Below the pieces are notes generated by a model, which worked only from the letters and a program-made list of their open reading frames with translations, was not told the DNA's origin and did no database searches. Below, piece by piece: positions 32,871-41,625 of a DNA stretch of 64,000 bases. A program made the translations under genes and the position numbers. Source of the stretch: Pyruvatibacter sp. (GTDB lineage: Bacteria; Pseudomonadota; Alphaproteobacteria; CGMCC-115125); the NCBI RefSeq assembly GCF_040219635.1, contig NZ_JAVJSC010000009.1:62001-126000 (forward strand). Reading direction: 5' to 3'. Positions within the stretch are counted from its first letter, which is position 1, and every line of letters begins with the position of its first letter.

Positions 32871-33304
32871 GCGTCGCCGATTCAGGCCTTTGTGGATAAC
32901 GACTCAACCACCTGAAACGACTCACCAATTCGAGTCGATCCACAGGCGCGCAGAATCATTTGCATCCAGTCAGATCCGGGTACAAAGACCACGCCCCCTC
33001 CAACTTGACCGGGAGACAGTGGTTGCACGGCTCCAAATGCTCACCGTCGCCCCGGACTTGATCCGGGGCCTACTCGCGATGCGACGGGTACACTGGCTGT
33101 TGGTCGCGCACACCTTGCTGCGGCCAACACCTCAACAGCAGCACCCCGAAAAACCTGAAATGCGAGTGGCCCCCGGATCAGGTCCGGGGTGACGACGCTA
33201 CAACTCTGCTGCCAAACGCAAAAACGGCGCTCCCTGTTTTCACAGGAACCGCCGTTTTGCCGCTCCGTTAAGAGCGAGTTGGATACGCGTCGCTGAAGAG
33301 CTGG
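32871..33304. other. Intergenic region with paired CCCCGGA-family palindromes
   Basis: 434 bases without a credible gene. CCCCGGA-CTTGA-TCCGGGG (33050-33068) with the flank GGCCTACTCGC matches the copy at 25.23 kb. A reversed copy, CCCCGGA-TCAGG-TCCGGGG (33171-33189), lies about 100 bases on, preceded by GCGAGTGG. The two face each other as at 25.2-25.35 kb. Nothing else is recognised. Confidence 0.85.
33221..33258 (-). terminator. Terminator of the small exported-protein gene
   Basis: AAAACGGCG (33221-33229) pairs with CGCCGTTTT (33250-33258), with an inner CCTGT/ACAGG stem. On the minus strand the stem ends in a T-run (GCCGTTTTTGCG). It lies about 50 bases after the stop at 33305. Confidence 0.85.
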
Positions 33305-33547
33305 TTAGTTGACCAGACCCTGCCACACGGGCTTGCACGTGCCGGCAACGGATGCCTGCACGGAAGCCATTGCTTCTTCCATGTTGGCGCCATCAGCCGT
33401 TGTCTGGCTGTCGGCAGCGCCGGTGCACCACACATAGAACTGGTGCGTGCCAGCCTTGCTGGTTGCTTCGTAGCTGCTGTCGAGCGCGAAAGCTGAGCCC
33501 GTCATCATGAATGCAGCGGCAAATGCGCCTGCGAGAATCTTTTTCAT
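33305..33547 (-). CDS. Small exported protein with two cysteines
   Basis: An unrecognised 80-residue protein. GGGAG lies six bases before the ATG at 33547. A typical signal peptide ends at AFA (residue 21), leaving about 58 mature residues with two Cys (C41, C71) that could form one disulfide. AHQ-like motifs are absent, and the composition is Ala/Thr/Met-rich. Its own promoter region and terminator suggest a monocistronic, possibly well-expressed gene. The function is unknown. Confidence 0.82.
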   Translation of the reverse strand: MKKILAGAFAAAFMMTGSAFALDSSYEATSKAGTHQFYVWCTGAADSQTTADGANMEEAMASVQASVAGTCKPVWQGLVN

Positions 33548-33903
33548 ACTTGTCTCCCTCAAGAGGTTTCCCCGCCCCCATGTTAGGGGGTGATGTTCCC
33601 TGAACAGCGTACCCGCGAAAGCCGGTATCGGCCAACGCAGGCTGCCAGTCGTTTATGGACGGTCGATGCTCCGGTTCGGGTGAAGACCAGGCCTCACCCT
33701 AGCGACGCGCATCGCACCACCCTTGCTATTCGGCCTTACTGCCGACCTTGTTATCCGGGCAGAACGATAACCGCTCCTGAGACTCATACTAATGGATTCC
33801 TCGGCCAATCACCTGAAATCTTCGTAATGTTGTTACTGGTGTTGCCAATCTGTCACGAAATCTAAGTTAACGCAGCGATACAGGGGGCTTGCGAGCGCTG
33901 CAA
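33548..33903. other. Intergenic region upstream of the small exported-protein gene
   Basis: 356 bases between two minus-strand genes. It should contain the promoter of the 80-residue protein. I see no clear promoter, palindrome, repeat or RNA. Open frames across it lack ribosome-binding sites and similarity. Confidence 0.5.
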
Positions 33904-34671
33904 CTAGGTTCCGTCGCCGACAACCGGCTCAACGCCAAGCCCGCGAACCATCTCGATGGCTTCGTGTTTCACCGTCTCCAGCAGCGCTGCATCCGTCGTG
34001 CGGAACACCAGATTGGCGCCAAATGTACCGTCTTTGTAATAGGGATAACTCCCCATGCTGACGGTTGGATATTTCTTTTGCAGCGCGCCCAGCGGTGCCG
34101 CGACGGTGCCTTCGGCTATCTGTCCGGCCACAGAGCACGCCAGCATTCTGGCCCCGCCCGTCAGCCGATCCTCGATGCCGGTAATCATCGCCTGCATCAC
34201 TGACGGGATGCCCGCCATCACAAACACATTGCCGATCTGAAAGCCCGGTGCTTTGGATACCGGATTGTCGATCAGCGTGGCCGTATCGGGAATCCGTGCC
34301 ATGCGCTGGCGGGCGTCATTGAACTCGATGCCCGACGCATCATAGTGCGCCTGAAGCCGCGCCATGGCGTCGGGGTGATGGTGAATACCCACACCGAATG
34401 CCGCAGCAATGGAATCAGCCGTGATGTCGTCATGGGTGGGGCCGATACCGCCGGACGTGAACACATAGTCAAACTTCGCCCGCAGCGTGTTCACCGCATC
34501 CACAATCTCAGCCTCGATGTCAGGCACCACGCGCGCCTCCATCACCCGAATGCCGCGCTCGCCAAGCCATGTGGCAATGAAGCCCAGGTTCTTGTCCTGC
34601 GTCCGCCCGGAGAGGATTTCATCGCCGATCATCAAGACGGCGGCGGTTACTTTTTTGTCTGAGTCACTCAT
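33904..34671 (-). CDS. CinA N-terminal domain (MoaB/Mog-like) protein
   Basis: A 255-residue competence/damage-inducible protein A homologue with only the molybdopterin-binding-like domain. AAVLMIGDEILSGRTQDKN and VFTSGGIGPTHDDITADSIA (about residues 10-28 and 69-88) are the hallmarks. The C-terminal nicotinamide-nucleotide amidase domain of full CinA is absent, as in many alphaproteobacteria. The family is linked to NAD-related nucleotide repair (ADP-ribose or NMN handling), but this short form is not characterised. It is divergent from sfsA, 89 bases away. Confidence 0.92.
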   Translation of the reverse strand: MSDSDKKVTAAVLMIGDEILSGRTQDKNLGFIATWLGERGIRVMEARVVPDIEAEIVDAVNTLRAKFDYVFTSGGIGPTHDDITADSIAAAFGVGIHHHPDAMARLQAHYDASGIEFNDARQRMARIPDTATLIDNPVSKAPGFQIGNVFVMAGIPSVMQAMITGIEDRLTGGARMLACSVAGQIAEGTVAAPLGALQKKYPTVSMGSYPYYKDGTFGANLVFRTTDAALLETVKHEAIEMVRGLGVEPVVGDGT

Positions 34672-34760
34672 GGGCGCGGATATAGCACGCAGCGCGTCTG
34701 CGCACAGCACCCCTGACTGCAACCTTGACCCACAGCCGCCACCAGCCGATACCGCGTGCC

Positions 34761-35459
34761 ATGAAACTCCCTCCCCTCGTGCCCGGCACGCTCATCAGGC
34801 GCTACAAACGCTTTCTGGCCGATGTCACCCTCGACACCGGCGAGACCATTACCGCCCATTGCGCCAACCCCGGTGCGATGCTGGGGCTGAATGAGCCGGG
34901 CAACCGTGTGTGGCTGTCGAAGTCCGACAACCCCAAACGCAAGCTGGCCTATTCATGGGAACTGGTAGAGGTGAATGGCACCCTTGTCGGCATCAACACA
35001 TCCATGCCCAACAAGCTGGCGGAAGAGGCCATCGAGGCCGGCCGCATTGCCGAACTCACGGGCTACGCCAGCCTGCGCCGCGAGGTGAAATACGGCCAGA
35101 ACAGCCGCATTGATATTCTGCTTGAAGACGACCAAAAGCCGCTCACCTATGTGGAGGTCAAGAACGTCCACCTGATGCGCCAACCCGGACTTGCCGAGTT
35201 TCCTGATTCTGTCACGGCGCGCGGTGCCAAGCATCTGGTGGAACTGGGCGACATGGCCGAGCAGGGCCACCGCGCCGTGATGCTGTATCTGGTTCAATAT
35301 CCCGGCACACAGCGGTTCACACTGGCGGACGACATCGACCCGAAATATGCTGCGGCTCTGGACATCGCCAAGGGTCGCGGTGTTGAAACACTGTGTTATG
35401 GTTGCGACATATCACCCGAGGCCATCACGCTGAGTTATCAACTCGACATCGACATCTAA
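34761..35459 (+). CDS. sfsA: Sugar fermentation stimulation protein homologue
   Basis: A 232-residue SfsA family protein with a predicted nuclease-like (PD-(D/E)XK) fold. RRYKRFLADV and AHCANPGAMLGL at the N terminus, YGQNSRIDILLEDD and PLTYVEVKNVHL in the middle, and FPDSVTARGAKHLVEL are diagnostic. E. coli SfsA was named for an effect on maltose metabolism, but the biochemical role is unsettled. It is the first of a sfsA-map-radC run with gaps under 20 bases, probably one operon. Confidence 0.95.
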   Translation: MKLPPLVPGTLIRRYKRFLADVTLDTGETITAHCANPGAMLGLNEPGNRVWLSKSDNPKRKLAYSWELVEVNGTLVGINTSMPNKLAEEAIEAGRIAELTGYASLRREVKYGQNSRIDILLEDDQKPLTYVEVKNVHLMRQPGLAEFPDSVTARGAKHLVELGDMAEQGHRAVMLYLVQYPGTQRFTLADDIDPKYAAALDIAKGRGVETLCYGCDISPEAITLSYQLDIDI

Positions 35460-35474
35460 GAGGCCAAACCGCCG

Positions 35475-36296
35475 ATGAACTATGTGGACGCCATCGACGC
35501 GCCGCTCGTCAATACGGGCGCCATCAAGCTGCACGGAGCAGAAGGCTTTGCGGGAATGCGCAAGGCCGGTCAGTTGTCGGCGGCCGCGCTCGACATGCTG
35601 GCACCGCTCGTTGTGCCCGGCGTCACGACCGCAGAACTGGACAGGCGCGTGCTTGAGTTCGCGCTGGACCACGGTGTGGTGCCCGCGACCTATGGCTATC
35701 GCGGTTACCGCCACTCATCGTGCACCTCCATCAACCATGTGGTGTGTCACGGCATCCCCGGCGACAAGGCGCTGAAAAACGGCGACATCGTCAACATCGA
35801 CGTCACGCTGCTGGTGGACGGCTGGCACGGCGACACCAGCCGCATGTACCCGGTGGGTGACATCAACCGCAAAGCCGAGCGGCTGATCGACATTACCTAT
35901 CAATCAATGATGCGCGGTATCGAAGCCGTCAAACCCGGCGCCAAGCTGGGCGACATTGGCGCAGCCATTCAGCAATATGCCGAGGGCGAGCGCTGCGGCG
36001 TGGTGCGCGATTTTTGCGGCCACGGTCTGGGACGTGTGTTTCATGACGCACCCAACATTCTGCATTACGGCACCCGTGGCGAAGGTCAGGTACTCAAACC
36101 GGGCATGTTCTTCACCATCGAGCCGATGATCAATCTGGGCCGCCCGCACGTAAAGTTGCTGTCTGACGGCTGGACGGCGGTCACCCGCGACCGCTCATTG
36201 TCGGCACAGTTTGAACATTCCATTGGTGTGACGGAAGACGGCGTCGAGATTTTCACAACCTCTCCGGCGGGTCTTCATTGCCTGCCCTACAGCTAG
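35475..36296 (+). CDS. map: Type I methionine aminopeptidase
   Basis: Removes N-terminal Met from nascent proteins. 273 residues, with the complete metal site D109, D120, H183, E216 and E247, and the conserved H92 in CHGIPG. CGHGLGRVFHDAPNI and FTIEPMINLG are typical. An N-terminal extension of about 20 residues precedes the catalytic domain. It lies 15 bases after sfsA and 18 bases before radC. Confidence 0.97.
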   Translation: MNYVDAIDAPLVNTGAIKLHGAEGFAGMRKAGQLSAAALDMLAPLVVPGVTTAELDRRVLEFALDHGVVPATYGYRGYRHSSCTSINHVVCHGIPGDKALKNGDIVNIDVTLLVDGWHGDTSRMYPVGDINRKAERLIDITYQSMMRGIEAVKPGAKLGDIGAAIQQYAEGERCGVVRDFCGHGLGRVFHDAPNILHYGTRGEGQVLKPGMFFTIEPMINLGRPHVKLLSDGWTAVTRDRSLSAQFEHSIGVTEDGVEIFTTSPAGLHCLPYS

Positions 36297-36314
36297 AGCC
36301 GGCAGGCGCACCGC

Positions 36315-37076
36315 ATGGCGGGCTTTGAGGACAGCGGCGGCAGACCGCTTCCCAAACCGGCGCGAGACTCTGCGAAGTCAAACCAGGCTGACAAAAAGTC
36401 GGAGCCGCCGCACCACACCGGCCACCGCCAGCGCCTGCGCGAACGGTTTCTCAAGGGCGGTGCGGATGCCCTGCCCGACTATGAACTGCTCGAACTCATC
36501 CTGTTTCGCGCCATCCCGCGCCGCGACACCAAGCCCCTGGCCAAAGACCTGCTCAAACGCTTCGGCGGTTTCAACGAAGTCATCACCGCGCCCGTTGAGC
36601 GGCTGGTGGAAGTGCCTGGCGTTTCAGACGCCGTAGCGACGGAACTCAAGATCGTGCAGGCCGCCTCACTGCGGCTGGCGCAGGCGCAGGTGTTGGAACG
36701 CCCCGCCATCACAAGCTGGAAGGCGATGGTGGATTATTGCACCGCCGCCATGGCGTATGAACGCAACGAACAGTTCCGCATTCTGTTTCTCGATCGCAAA
36801 AATGTTCTGATTGCCGACGAAGTACAAAGCCGCGGCACTGTGGACCACACCCCCGTTTACCCGCGCGAGGTGGTGAAACGCGCGCTCGAGCTTGGTGCCA
36901 GCGCCATCATCCTCGTCCACAACCACCCGTCAGGCGACCCGACACCCAGCCGCGCCGACGTGGACATGACCAAGAAAATCGAAGACGCCGCCAAGCCGCT
37001 GGGCGTTGCCGTCCACGACCACCTCGTCATCGGCAAGGGCACCCACGCCAGCCTGCGGCAGTTGGGGTTGCTGTAA
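36315..37076 (+). CDS. radC: RadC family JAMM-domain protein
   Basis: A 253-residue protein with a polar N-terminal tail (1-35), a helix-hairpin-helix segment (LPDYELLELILFRAIPRRDT, about 53-72) and a JAB/MPN domain. The metal motif HNHPSGDPTPSRAD lies near residues 201-214. Its former DNA-repair assignment is doubtful, and metalloprotease-like activity is only inferred from the fold. It is the last gene in the sfsA-map-radC run. Confidence 0.95.
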   Translation: MAGFEDSGGRPLPKPARDSAKSNQADKKSEPPHHTGHRQRLRERFLKGGADALPDYELLELILFRAIPRRDTKPLAKDLLKRFGGFNEVITAPVERLVEVPGVSDAVATELKIVQAASLRLAQAQVLERPAITSWKAMVDYCTAAMAYERNEQFRILFLDRKNVLIADEVQSRGTVDHTPVYPREVVKRALELGASAIILVHNHPSGDPTPSRADVDMTKKIEDAAKPLGVAVHDHLVIGKGTHASLRQLGLL

Positions 37077-37234
37077 CATCGGCCCCCCCCCCTTTGCTGC
37101 TGCCTGGCAAATGCTCGGTGCCAGCCCCACCGCATGTCTCATCCCCGCTAAACGTGGTTGAGGGCCGTGAGGCCTTGGCGTATCAACAGGCTCACCCAGC
37201 CCTTCCCCGCACAAAGCCTTTGGAGCGCCCGCCG

Positions 37235-38530
37235 ATGATCCCCCGTTACAGCCGCCCGGAAATGGTCGCCATCTGGTCGCCCGAAACCAAGTTCCGCATC
37301 TGGTTCGAGATCGAGGCCCATGCCTGCACGGCGCTGGCGCAGCTTGGCGTCATTCCCGAAGAGGCCGCAAAAAACATCTGGGACAAGGGCTCCAAGGCCG
37401 AGTTTGATGTGGCCCGTATCGACGAGATCGAGCGCGAGGTAAAGCACGACGTCATCGCCTTCCTCACCCACCTCGCAGAGTTCATCGGCGACGACAGCCG
37501 GTTCGTGCACCAGGGCATGACCTCATCCGACGTGCTGGACACATGCCTGTCCGTGCAACTCACCCGCGCCGCAGACCTGCTGCTGGCCGACATGGACATA
37601 TTGCTGGCAGCGCTCAAAACCCGCGCCTACGAACACAAAGATACTGTTACCATCGGCCGCTCCCACGGCATCCACGCCGAACCCACCACATTTGGCATCA
37701 AGCTGGCGCAGGCCTATGCGGAGTTTGACCGCTGCAAGACACGGCTTGAACACGCCCGCGCCGAGATTGCCACCTGCGCCATTTCCGGCGCCGTCGGCAC
37801 CTTCGCCAACATTGACCCGCGCGTGGAAGAATATGTGGCCGCGCAGCTTGGCCTGACGCCCGAACCCGTTTCAACCCAGGTGATCCCGCGCGACCGTCAC
37901 GCGCAGTTCTTTGCGGTGCTCGGCGTGATCGCATCAAGCGTTGAACGGCTGGCAACCGAAATCCGCCACCTTCAGCGGACGGAAGTTCTGGAAGCGGAAG
38001 AGTTTTTCTCTGCCGGTCAGAAAGGCTCCTCCGCCATGCCCCACAAGCGCAATCCGATCCTGACCGAAAACCTCACCGGCCTCGCCCGCATCGTCCGCGG
38101 CATGGTGATACCAGCGCTTGAAAACGTCGCCCTGTGGCACGAGCGCGATATTTCGCACTCCAGCGTCGAACGCATGATCGGCCCCGACGCCACTGTCACC
38201 CTCGACTTTGCACTGATGCGCCTTGCCGGGGTGATGGAAAAACTCGTGGTCTATCCTGAAAACATGCAGGCCAACATGGACAAGCTCGGCGGCCTCATGC
38301 ACTCGCAGCGCGTGCTGCTGGCGCTGACGCAAAAAGGCGTCAGCCGCGAAGACAGCTATCGTCTGGTTCAGCGCAACGCCATGCCCGTGTGGCGCGGCGA
38401 AGGCGTGTTCATTGATCTGCTGAAAGCCGACAAGGACGTGATCCTGTCAGACGCCGAACTCGAAGACCTGTTTGACCTGGGCTACCACACCAAACACGTG
38501 GACACGATTTTCAAGCGGGTGTTTGGGTAG
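37235..38530 (+). CDS. purB: Adenylosuccinate lyase
   Basis: Acts twice in purine synthesis, splitting fumarate from SAICAR and from adenylosuccinate. 431 residues, the bacterial short form. The flexible signature loop GQKGSSAMPHKRNPIL is intact, and TIGRSHGIHAEPTTFG and FVHQGMTSSDVLDTC hold the other active-site residues. The ATG at 37235 gives the family start MIPRYSRPEM; the frame runs 47 codons further up. It is separate from purCSQL at 46-50 kb. Confidence 0.97.
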   Translation: MIPRYSRPEMVAIWSPETKFRIWFEIEAHACTALAQLGVIPEEAAKNIWDKGSKAEFDVARIDEIEREVKHDVIAFLTHLAEFIGDDSRFVHQGMTSSDVLDTCLSVQLTRAADLLLADMDILLAALKTRAYEHKDTVTIGRSHGIHAEPTTFGIKLAQAYAEFDRCKTRLEHARAEIATCAISGAVGTFANIDPRVEEYVAAQLGLTPEPVSTQVIPRDRHAQFFAVLGVIASSVERLATEIRHLQRTEVLEAEEFFSAGQKGSSAMPHKRNPILTENLTGLARIVRGMVIPALENVALWHERDISHSSVERMIGPDATVTLDFALMRLAGVMEKLVVYPENMQANMDKLGGLMHSQRVLLALTQKGVSREDSYRLVQRNAMPVWRGEGVFIDLLKADKDVILSDAELEDLFDLGYHTKHVDTIFKRVFG

Positions 38531-39401
38531 ATATAAGCCCTCCCCCCTCGTGGGTAGGTGTTTTTTTTCAAAAAACTTATCCACGCCCCCTCAGCGTCAC
38601 CGATAATACCCGTATCTCCCGCCGCAAGGGCACTCCGGGCCGTCCGGACCTGGGTGGGGGAGCGGATGCCTGGAAGGCTGGTGTGGTTTTATCTCCTTGG
38701 GAACGTGGAGGGACGCTGCATCAGCGTAGCGCGCAAGTAACGTGGGCGCGCTGGAAGGGCTGCGTGTTTTTGATCCTGGTCACGCCCTGAAAAAGCTGGC
38801 CCCGTCTCAGGCCGTGCGGTTCCAAAGTGCGGGAGTGCGGACGAGAGGATCACGCGGAACGTGTGGGGTTAATCGCCTCCTGCGCCCGCGCGAGGACACA
38901 CGCAGAAGCACATCTGCGCGCGGAGCGTCTGAGGACTGCCGCCTTATGTTTGATATCGCATGAGATTTGCGCACAGCAGACCTCAGGCGCTCCCCGCCTC
39001 CCTTACCTTTTGGGAGCTTTGTTGACTGCACACCGGCGGCGGACCCCGCGCGCGGATGCTGATGCTCGGCCCCTCTCCAATGCCTCCCCACAGCTTGACC
39101 GCTGGGCCCGGAGCCACACGACCACTCTTGCGGGCTGCCCTGGGTTCCGTGGTCAAGCCACGGAAAAGCAAGAAGCAAGAAGCAAGGCAAAAAGTTAGAC
39201 ATACGTTGCCTCCCCGCGGCTTGACCGCGGGGCCCAGAGCCACACGACCACGCTAACCGGCTGCCCTGGGTTCCGTGGTCACGCCACGGAAAAGCATAAT
39301 GGGAGTATGAGCGCGAGCCATGTAGCCGGCTTCGCGCCACACAAATGTTGCGCAGCGCCTATACTGATGACCGAAACACACAAACAGACTTTGGAGCCAC
39401 C
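38531..39401. other. 871-base non-coding region with degenerate and palindromic repeats
   Basis: No credible gene. The first part has CCTCCCCCCTCGTGGGTAGG (38538-38557), close to the ends of the 42.0-kb repeat. From 39080 on there are four palindromes of the hisI-downstream family: a degenerate one near 39085, TTCCGTGG/CCACGGAA at 39145-39165 and 39271-39291, and CCCCGCGG/CCGCGGGG at 39212-39232. Bases 38600-39050 match no RNA class I can recognise, including 6S RNA, tmRNA, RNase P and SRP RNA. The long minus-strand frame here is a translation of the repeats. Confidence 0.8.
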
Positions 39402-40166
39402 ATGACCACACCTCCCCGCATTGCCTTTGACGGCTCGCTGCGCCGCCGCGTCTATCTGTTCCGCCACGGCGACGTTGCCTATGTCACCAATGATGGCTCC
39501 ATCGTGGCGGACCCGCGCGCCGTGCACCTCACGACGCAGGGCCAGCAGGAGGCGGACGCCATGGGGAAAATGATGGCCGATATCCCCATCGACAAAGCCG
39601 TATGCTCCGGCCTGCCGCGCACCATCCAAACCCTGGACCGCATTCTGGGCGACCGCGACATGCCGGTGGAACAGGTGCCGGACCTCGAAGAGCTGCGCTC
39701 AGACCGCGCCCAGGCCGCCTACGAGCAAGGCTCGGCGCCCGACCCTGTGCCGTTGCCCGACGACCTGAACGAAGTGGCCTACGCGTTTTTGAATGCGCAC
39801 AAGCCGGGCATGAAATACCGCAACGGTGAAGCGTTCGAGGATTTTGAGGCCCGCGTCGTGCCGGCCTTTGAGGGCCTGCTGAAGACGCCCGACTGGCACA
39901 CAATGGCACTGGTCGCCCATGGCGGCGTCAACCGTGTGCTGCTGGGCTGGGCGCTGGGCACCGGGCTCAAAACCTTCGGCCAGTTCGAGCAGGACACGTG
40001 CTGTCTCAACGTGCTGGACATTGACCAGGATCCCGATGACCTCACCATCCGTCGTGTGCTGGTGCGCGCCGTCAACGCGACCACCTACGACCCGCCCAAA
40101 CGCGAGCGTCACCTGACCACGCTTGAAGGCCTTGCGCACAAGCTGCAGCAAACCCGCAAAGCATAA
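39402..40166 (+). CDS. Histidine phosphatase superfamily protein
   Basis: A 254-residue phosphoglycerate-mutase-like phosphatase. VYLFRHGDVAYV carries the RHG catalytic motif, KAVCSGLPRTIQT the Arg of the phosphate pocket, and ALVAHGGVNRVLLGW the second His. The C-terminal extension TYDPPKRERHLTTLEGLA is not part of the core. The substrate is unknown. GGAG precedes the ATG at 39402. It is separated from the P450 cluster by a repeat and a regulated promoter, so it is probably independent of it. Confidence 0.92.
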   Translation: MTTPPRIAFDGSLRRRVYLFRHGDVAYVTNDGSIVADPRAVHLTTQGQQEADAMGKMMADIPIDKAVCSGLPRTIQTLDRILGDRDMPVEQVPDLEELRSDRAQAAYEQGSAPDPVPLPDDLNEVAYAFLNAHKPGMKYRNGEAFEDFEARVVPAFEGLLKTPDWHTMALVAHGGVNRVLLGWALGTGLKTFGQFEQDTCCLNVLDIDQDPDDLTIRRVLVRAVNATTYDPPKRERHLTTLEGLAHKLQQTRKA

Positions 40167-40176
40167 TCATCCGTTG

Positions 40177-40254
40177 CTCCGGACTTGATCCGGAGCCACC
40201 TCGCACAGGATCAACTGTACAGCGAAAGCGAGCGGACCCCCGATAAGGTCAGGG
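40177..40254. repeat. Diverged CCCCGGA-family palindrome pair
   Basis: CTCCGGA-CTTGA-TCCGGAG (40177-40195) differs from the 25.23-kb copy by a C-to-T change in one arm and the matching G-to-A change in the other, so pairing is kept. A decayed reverse partner (CCCCCGATAAGGTCAGGG, near 40236-40253) follows. Confidence 0.8.
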
Positions 40255-40290
40255 ATACCGGGAGGCAGGCGCGGCCACCAGCTTCACACC

Positions 40291-40319
40291 TTGATTGTTT
40301 ACTCTGTAAACAATATACT
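40291..40319 (+). promoter_or_regulatory. P450 promoter with palindromic operator in the spacer
   Basis: -35 TTGATT (40291-40296) and -10 TATACT (40314-40319) are 17 bases apart. The spacer is filled by a perfect palindrome, ATTGTTTAC and GTAAACAAT around TCT (40294-40314), extending slightly into both elements. Such an arrangement is typical of repression by a dimeric TetR- or MarR-type protein. The cognate regulator is not identified; TetR and MarR genes lie within 5 kb. Confidence 0.8.
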
Positions 40320-40371
40320 GATTGAACAATAAAGGGAGGCACCACCCCTCCCGCCCAAGGAGGAAGCCCCA

Positions 40372-41625
40372 ATGGCCGCAGACATTGCAGCGCTCATCGC
40401 CGCCCTGCCCACCGGCGACACCATCGCCAACCCCTACCCGCTCTATGCGCAACTCCGCCCGTTTGCCCCCGTGCAGGGCTACCGCGACTACCCGCCGGGC
40501 ACGGTGCCCGGCGAAGACGAGCCGGTAAATGCGTGGGTGCTGCTGGACTACGACCATGTGTCAAAGGCCGCCCGCGACCACCGCACGTTTTCGTCACGCG
40601 ACCCGCTTCAGGAGGCGTCCTCCGCGCCGACGCTGATGCTGGTCAACCACGACAACCCGGAGCATGACCGCCTGCGCAACATCGTCAATCTGGCATTCTC
40701 CCGCAAACGCATTGAGGAGCTGTCACCGCATGTGAGCACGATGGTGCATCACCTGCTTGACGAAATTGAACGTGACAAAGGCACCGGCATCGAGGCGATG
40801 ACCGACATCTGCGCCGCCTTGCCCGCGCGTGTGATGGTGCATCTGCTGGGCCTGCCGGACGGGATTGCTGCAAAATTTCGCTACTGGGGCACAGCCTTCA
40901 TGCTGTCTGCCGACCTGACGCCGGAACAACGGCAGACCTCAAACGTTGAGCTGTACACGTATTTTGTTGAGCAGGTGACGGCGATGGACGAAGCGCTGGC
41001 AGCGGGCAAATCAGTGCCCGACAGCCTGATGCGTGCACTCCTGACCACGCAAGCGGACGGCGAAAAGCTGACGCGCGATGAAGTCATCCGCTTCTGCCTG
41101 ACGCTTGTTGTAGCCGGTGCTGAAACCACTACCTTCCTGCTCGGCAACCTGCTGCATCATCTGGCGACCATGCCGGACATCACCGCACGGCTGCGCGCTG
41201 ACCGCAGCGCCCTTGAGGGCTTCATGAACGAAAGCCTGCGCCACTCGGGCCCGCCGCAACGCCTGTTCCGCATTGCTGAAAAAGACACTGAGATTGGCGG
41301 CCGCCAGATAAAGCAGGGAGACTGGGTGGCGCTGTTTTTTGCAGCCGCCAATCACGACCCGGCCATATTTCCCGACCCTGACGCATTCGACATTGATCGC
41401 CCCAACCTCAACAAGCAACTGACCTTTGGCGTGGGTATTCACCACTGCCTAGGGTCAGCACTGGCTAAGGCAGAAGCCCGCGAACTCATGAACGCAATGC
41501 TTGATCGCTATGCGGATATTTCGCTGGGCGGCACCACGCCGGAACCCCAACGCGCAAGCCTGCTCAATCACGGGCTGGCAACGCTTCCGCTTATTCTCAC
41601 GCCAGCCCGGAAGGACGCCGCATAA
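40372..41625 (+). CDS. Cytochrome P450
   Basis: A 417-residue soluble bacterial P450. The I-helix motif AGAET (E251, T252), the ExxR motif ESLR and the heme-binding loop FGVGIHHCLG with C359 as thiolate ligand are all intact. AAGGAGGAAG precedes the ATG. It has no membrane anchor and would need ferredoxin partners, which are not encoded nearby. Substrate class is unknown; similar alphaproteobacterial enzymes hydroxylate terpenoids, steroids or alkyl chains. The stop overlaps the next start (TAATG), so the two genes are co-translated. Confidence 0.96.
   Translation: MAADIAALIAALPTGDTIANPYPLYAQLRPFAPVQGYRDYPPGTVPGEDEPVNAWVLLDYDHVSKAARDHRTFSSRDPLQEASSAPTLMLVNHDNPEHDRLRNIVNLAFSRKRIEELSPHVSTMVHHLLDEIERDKGTGIEAMTDICAALPARVMVHLLGLPDGIAAKFRYWGTAFMLSADLTPEQRQTSNVELYTYFVEQVTAMDEALAAGKSVPDSLMRALLTTQADGEKLTRDEVIRFCLTLVVAGAETTTFLLGNLLHHLATMPDITARLRADRSALEGFMNESLRHSGPPQRLFRIAEKDTEIGGRQIKQGDWVALFFAAANHDPAIFPDPDAFDIDRPNLNKQLTFGVGIHHCLGSALAKAEARELMNAMLDRYADISLGGTTPEPQRASLLNHGLATLPLILTPARKDAA

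Noticed and set aside
38558..38963. Possible 6S RNA, tmRNA, RNase P or SRP RNA, and two small open frames
   Set aside because: None of the conserved core sequences of these RNAs is present, and the small frames lack ribosome-binding sites.
38807..39340. Long minus-strand open frame of 177 codons with repeated PWLDHGTQGS-like peptides
   Set aside because: It is the translation of several palindromic repeats, has no ribosome-binding site or family similarity, and the same peptide appears at the hisI-downstream repeat.
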